Shown: one piece after another, positions 44,436-47,398 of the stretch
Layout: each line of letters opens with the position of its first letter
How positions within the stretch are numbered: the stretch's first letter is position 1
Assembly: GCA_012034075.1 (NCBI GenBank)
Contig: JAAURD010000011.1
Span: forward strand, 1 to 47,398
Source of the DNA: Chloroflexaceae bacterium
GTDB lineage: Bacteria > Chloroflexota > Chloroflexia > Chloroflexales > Chloroflexaceae
Direction: 5' to 3'
Length of the DNA: 47,398 nucleotides
Program-made: the position numbers and the translations under genes
Notes under the pieces: model-generated
The model's database searches: none
The model's input: the letters and a program-made list of their open reading frames with translations, nothing else
Told to the model about the DNA's origin: nothing

Positions 44436-45485
44436 ATGGCTAACCCAATCTACCTTGCGTTTGGCGATGCGCCCCAGGCTATCCTCAGTGTGATGGATGG
44501 CCTGCGCTTGCGTGAACAACAGCAGGCACTCCAGGAGGAACAGTACCGTCAGCGGATCGCCCAACGCACGTGGCTGCCGTGGTTGCTGTTTGTGCTGGGT
44601 ATTGGCGCGTTTGGATTGGATGTTGTGCTTGGCTTTCGCACGAGCCTGTTTGCGCTGGTCGGTATCTTCTTCTGGGTGGCGGCGCTGGTTACGGCCAAAG
44701 CGATCTACGGCCTGCAGCGGTTGGCTAGCTGGCTGGCGTGGTTTCCCTGGTTCACGCTGCTGGTAGGCTTGATCTGGCTGATGGTTGTGCTCTGGGCTGA
44801 CCGGCTTGGTCCAATCGGTGATATCTGGTTTCAATTGCGGCTTGTGTTCCTGTTTGGTATTGGGGTGATCGGCGCCGTCTTGATCTGGTCACGCTTGAGA
44901 CGTTACAACGTCGGTTCACCCAGGCAGCCAGTTGCATTTCCCGCCCATTTTGAGACGATTCGCACGGTTATCCAGACCCTGCGCGATGACGTTGCCAATG
45001 GCGGGAGCTTTGCCGGTCACCTGGATTTGACCGGTTTGCGGCGCCCGGAAAAGCGCATGCAGCAGCGTCCAGATGCGCGTGGCCGGGCGGTGGAGTATTA
45101 TCGGGATGAATGGTTTCGCCTGAAGAGCAAGCTCTACGATGGCAATTTGCTGCGTATTTCGGCGGTCGAGAGTACACGGGTGCGCAATGCCTATCGCAAA
45201 CGCAGCCGTAGCGGCAAGATGAAACACAAGCCGGAGAAGGTGAAAAACCATCTACAGGAGTTGCGGGTGCGTGTTGCTTACAATCCGCAGGTGTATCACC
45301 TGGCGCCGACCAGCACAGCCCAACCTGGCACGCGCATTGGGCAGTATCAGATCGTTGAGATTGATAGCAGCGATGGGATGCTGAATATTCTGGCCCAGGC
45401 GGGCCGAACGACGATTCAGGCCAGCGATATGTTAGGCGTGTTGCGCTTTGCGTATGATCAGTTGCAGCGAAGGAGCGGCTCATGA
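44436..45485 (+). CDS. Membrane protein with four N-terminal helices and long cytoplasmic tail
   Basis: A 349-residue protein. The first 40 residues are soluble with a short coiled coil (LREQQQALQEEQYRQR), then four helices (WLPWLLFVLGIGAFGLDVVLG, SLFALVGIFFWVAALVTAKAIYG, WFTLLVGLIWLMVVLWA, LRLVFLFGIGVIGAVLIWSRL). The rest is a basic soluble domain with RRPEKRMQQRPDARGRAVEYYRDEWFRLKSKLYDGNLLRIS and TRVRNAYRKRSRSGKMKHKPEKVKNH, suggesting binding to an acidic partner. A family is not recognised. The start is preceded by AGGAGG at only 2 bases, unusually close. Its stop overlaps the start of the next gene (ATGA), so the two are coupled. Confidence 0.75.
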   Translation: MANPIYLAFGDAPQAILSVMDGLRLREQQQALQEEQYRQRIAQRTWLPWLLFVLGIGAFGLDVVLGFRTSLFALVGIFFWVAALVTAKAIYGLQRLASWLAWFPWFTLLVGLIWLMVVLWADRLGPIGDIWFQLRLVFLFGIGVIGAVLIWSRLRRYNVGSPRQPVAFPAHFETIRTVIQTLRDDVANGGSFAGHLDLTGLRRPEKRMQQRPDARGRAVEYYRDEWFRLKSKLYDGNLLRISAVESTRVRNAYRKRSRSGKMKHKPEKVKNHLQELRVRVAYNPQVYHLAPTSTAQPGTRIGQYQIVEIDSSDGMLNILAQAGRTTIQASDMLGVLRFAYDQLQRRSGS

Positions 45486-47053
45486 ATCAGCGAGGTACCG
45501 TGACTCTTGTGCTGGCAGTTGTGATTATCATGCTGATTATGGGGACGTCTGCCGGGCTGGCCTGGAACCAGACCGAAACGGCGAAATACACACAGCATGC
45601 CGGTTGGTCCTATGCGATGACGGCACCCGTTACGCTCCAGTTGATGGACCTCACGGGTGATGGTCGGACGAACTTGTTTGCCCAGAACGACAGGAGCATT
45701 GCCCTGCTCAACCCGGATGGCAGTGAGCATGTTCGCCGGCAGTTTGATAATCAGATTATGTCCACGCTGGGTGATATCAACAACGATGCGGTTGAAGAAA
45801 TGATTCTTGCGCTGACGTTATCGCCGGGCGTGGCCGCGCTCCAGGCGCTGAATGCAAGCGGTGAGCAACTCTGGAGTGCGCAGGCCAATGGGTTGCGCTC
45901 GCAGCCCAGCAGGGTGCGTTTTGTGCGCTTTGATTCGGGTTGGCAGGTGGTTGTTGGCGATGAAGACGGCCAATTGATGGCTTTTGATCTCAGCGGCAAC
46001 GAGGTGTGGCGGACAAATCTGTCCAGCGGCGATATCATTCGCGGGCTTGATGATACCACCGTCGATGGTGTGCGCTATCTGGCGGCGGCGAACCAGGATG
46101 GCAGTGTGGCCCTGTATGATGCCAGCGGTCTGCCACGCTGGACGTATCAGCTGGGTGAACCAATCCGCCGTTTACGCACGTTTGACCTGGATGGTGATAA
46201 CCAGAACGAGATTGTGCTCGGTGGTGATGCGGGCCGGCTGGTTCTGTTGCAGGCGGCTGATGGCAGCGAGCGCTTCAGTATATCCATAGGCCAATCCATT
46301 GCGGAGATCCGCGATGGCGAACTGAATGGCGATCCCTCATCGCGTGAGCTGGTGGTGGGTGGGCGCGATGGCGGTGTCTGGGCGTACTCGCTCAATGGTG
46401 CGGCACTCTGGTCGGCGGCGGTGGCGGATCGTGTCCGTGATATTGTGGTCTACGATCAAGATGGCAATGGCGTCGATGATGTGCTGGTGGGTGACCGTTC
46501 TGGTGGGTTAACGCTCTTTACGGGCAGCAGCGGCAGCCGTTTTCCGCTGGCGGCCCGATCCGCGGAGATTACGAGCATGGAGGCGGGCACGGTCAATGGG
46601 CAAGCGACGACTGTGGTCGGCGATCAGGTCGGTATGCAAACTATGACGATTCGCCGAGAAACAGCGCCATGGTGGTATAACCCGCTCCTGATCGGGGTAT
46701 TGCTCTCGATAGGGGTAGCGGTGGTTGCCTGGTTTTTTGCGACGAACCCGGCTAGACCAGCAGTTGAGGTATCAGCGGTCGATCAGAGCATCGAAGGCTT
46801 GCGTGCCCAGCGCACCATGCTCTATGAGCGCATTGCGGATGTGGAACGCCTGCGCGACACGGGCGAGATGCCAGCCGAAGCCTATTTGCTGCGGCTGCGC
46901 GACCTGCGCAAGCAACTGGCCGATATTGAGGCTGCCATGCTGAAGGCGGGCGAGGCGGTGCAGGTGCAGACGGTAAAATGCCCGAACTGCGGTGGGAGTG
47001 TGACGCTGGGCAGTGATCGCTGTGACTATTGCGGCCAGGTGATTATCCGTTGA
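45482..47053 (+). CDS. Membrane-anchored beta-propeller protein with cytoplasmic zinc ribbon
   Basis: A 523-residue protein. A signal anchor (VTLVLAVVIIMLIMGTSAGLAW) is followed by a PQQ-like/FG-GAP beta-propeller of about 360 residues, with blades such as LMDLTGDGRTNLFAQN, LGDINNDAVEEMIL, TFDLDGDNQNEIVLGG, VYDQDGNGVDDVLVGD; the D-x-D-x-D-G loops are calcium-binding-like. A second helix (PLLIGVLLSIGVAVVAWFFA) leads to a cytoplasmic coiled coil (QRTMLYERIADVERLRDTGEMPAEAYLLRLRDLRKQLADIEAAML) and a C-terminal zinc ribbon (CPNCGG...CDYCGQ). This layout reads as an outside sensor joined to an inside interaction module (inference). Part of the cluster with the upstream and downstream membrane proteins. 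Confidence 0.85.
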   Translation: MNQRGTVTLVLAVVIIMLIMGTSAGLAWNQTETAKYTQHAGWSYAMTAPVTLQLMDLTGDGRTNLFAQNDRSIALLNPDGSEHVRRQFDNQIMSTLGDINNDAVEEMILALTLSPGVAALQALNASGEQLWSAQANGLRSQPSRVRFVRFDSGWQVVVGDEDGQLMAFDLSGNEVWRTNLSSGDIIRGLDDTTVDGVRYLAAANQDGSVALYDASGLPRWTYQLGEPIRRLRTFDLDGDNQNEIVLGGDAGRLVLLQAADGSERFSISIGQSIAEIRDGELNGDPSSRELVVGGRDGGVWAYSLNGAALWSAAVADRVRDIVVYDQDGNGVDDVLVGDRSGGLTLFTGSSGSRFPLAARSAEITSMEAGTVNGQATTVVGDQVGMQTMTIRRETAPWWYNPLLIGVLLSIGVAVVAWFFATNPARPAVEVSAVDQSIEGLRAQRTMLYERIADVERLRDTGEMPAEAYLLRLRDLRKQLADIEAAMLKAGEAVQVQTVKCPNCGGSVTLGSDRCDYCGQVIIR

Positions 47054-47123
47054 TGGGCGGTGCAGCAACTTTTGCCCGGACCGTTCGTCTCATTGGGCAG
47101 GAGCAGTAGAGCGGAGGTTTTTG

Positions 47124-47398
47124 ATGCAACATCCTATCGAACCACGGACATCGGGCGTGTTGGCGCAGTTTAGTCGTGCCCCGGCCTGGGTGCAGATTCT
47201 GGCGATTGTCGGGTTTTTGACTATTGGGATCATCATGTTTCGGCTGGTGGCTGGGCTGGTGGTGCTGGCAGCGGTGTTGTTTGTGCTGTATATGATTGGC
47301 AAGTGGGTACGTCTCCGGCGGCCGCCCCTTGTAGCCAGCGCAGTCTCTATGCGCTGTAGGTGCGGCGTCCAGCCGCACGGCGGTCGGGAGGAGCGCAC
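47124..47398 (+). CDS. Small membrane protein, cut by the window end
   Basis: At least 91 residues from ATG 47124, with CGGAGG 6 bases upstream. After a short N-terminus (MQHPIEPRTSGVLAQFSRAP) comes a double hydrophobic segment (WVQILAIVGFLTIGIIMFRL, VAGLVVLAAVLFVLYMIG), then a basic tail. The final 30 codons run through a GC-rich palindrome and may be chance extension. The frame is open at the window end. It lies 70 bases after the beta-propeller protein and probably belongs to the same operon. Not assigned to a family. Confidence 0.55.
   Translation, partial: MQHPIEPRTSGVLAQFSRAPAWVQILAIVGFLTIGIIMFRLVAGLVVLAAVLFVLYMIGKWVRLRRPPLVASAVSMRCRCGVQPHGGREER
47360..47378. repeat. GC-rich palindrome at the window end
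   Basis: GTGCGGC (47360-47366), loop GTCCA, GCCGCAC (47372-47378), followed by GGCGGTCGGG. It looks like a dispersed REP-type element; a contig ending near it would be expected for a repeat. Only this one copy is seen here. Confidence 0.35.

Noticed and set aside
1-47398. CRISPR arrays, tRNA and rRNA genes
   Set aside because: No regularly spaced repeat array, tRNA cloverleaf motif or rRNA-like segment was recognised in any intergenic region by eye; a dedicated search could still find a weak one.

Overview
The window looks like a draft contig from a chloroflexotal bacterium, probably class Chloroflexia (inference from content and protein style; no marker search was possible). The clues are the run alaS – large Pro/Asp-rich baseplate-J-like membrane protein – ruvX, a fused biotin carboxylase/BCCP with separate carboxyltransferase, small epsilon-like subunit and BioY, an MGH1/GH63-like glucosidase, DUF11 and SBBP/Calx-beta surface proteins, and secreted proteins carrying a YLP motif near the C-terminus. 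Base composition is moderately GC-rich. No rRNA, tRNA, CRISPR array or insertion sequence was recognised.

Layout. 1-1388: a superoxide dismutase 5' fragment, damaged by small indels, runs directly into the 3' part of an unrelated membrane-protein gene; this is a recombination scar or an assembly chimera. 1650-3055: a small unknown protein translationally coupled to an AmrS-type radical SAM enzyme. 3243-10087: a four-gene set with a sigma-70/ECF-like factor, a soluble zf-HC2 (anti-sigma-like) protein, a TPR-CHAT caspase-like protease and a secreted DUF11-like protein. This is the best candidate for a little-described signalling system. 10304-15843: alaS, a baseplate-J-like protein with two kinds of internal repeat, and ruvX. 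15844-16594: a regulatory-looking region and a small Csx15-like gene. 16671-21457 (minus): a giant SBBP/Calx-beta exported protein. 22022-24615: a GT39-like membrane glycosyltransferase and an orphan beta-class DNA methyltransferase. 24724-29700 (minus): glycoside hydrolase, DUF1405-like membrane protein, hexapeptide acyltransferase, metallo-beta-lactamase-fold hydrolase and leucyl aminopeptidase, closely packed as one operon. 29941-32433 (minus): a surface DUF11 protein and an MTAP-like phosphorylase. 32607-37596: dnaN, a lone sugar-type ABC permease, and a GH63/MGH1 glucosidase. 37685-42438 (minus): the acyl-CoA carboxylase/BioY operon. 42508-47398: a possible 26-residue peptide, a small conserved-looking protein, a GT4 glycosyltransferase, and a membrane/beta-propeller/zinc-ribbon cluster cut by the window end.

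A recurring feature is single-base disruption of otherwise well-conserved genes: TPR-CHAT, DUF11-1, alaS, the baseplate-J-like gene (twice), SBBP, pepA, DUF11-2 and the ABC permease. Nearly all fit the loss of one base from a short homopolymer. Because essential or usually conserved genes are hit, sequencing or consensus error is more likely than real pseudogenisation, and the features below are given as whole genes across the shift.

How genes work together (inference): the sigma factor, zinc-finger protein and CHAT protease could form a proteolytic switch on transcription with the secreted protein as cargo or target. The carboxylase subunits and BioY would couple biotin import to a biotin-dependent acyl-CoA carboxylase. 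Several unrelated genes share an extended -10 promoter of the form TGGTATNNT.
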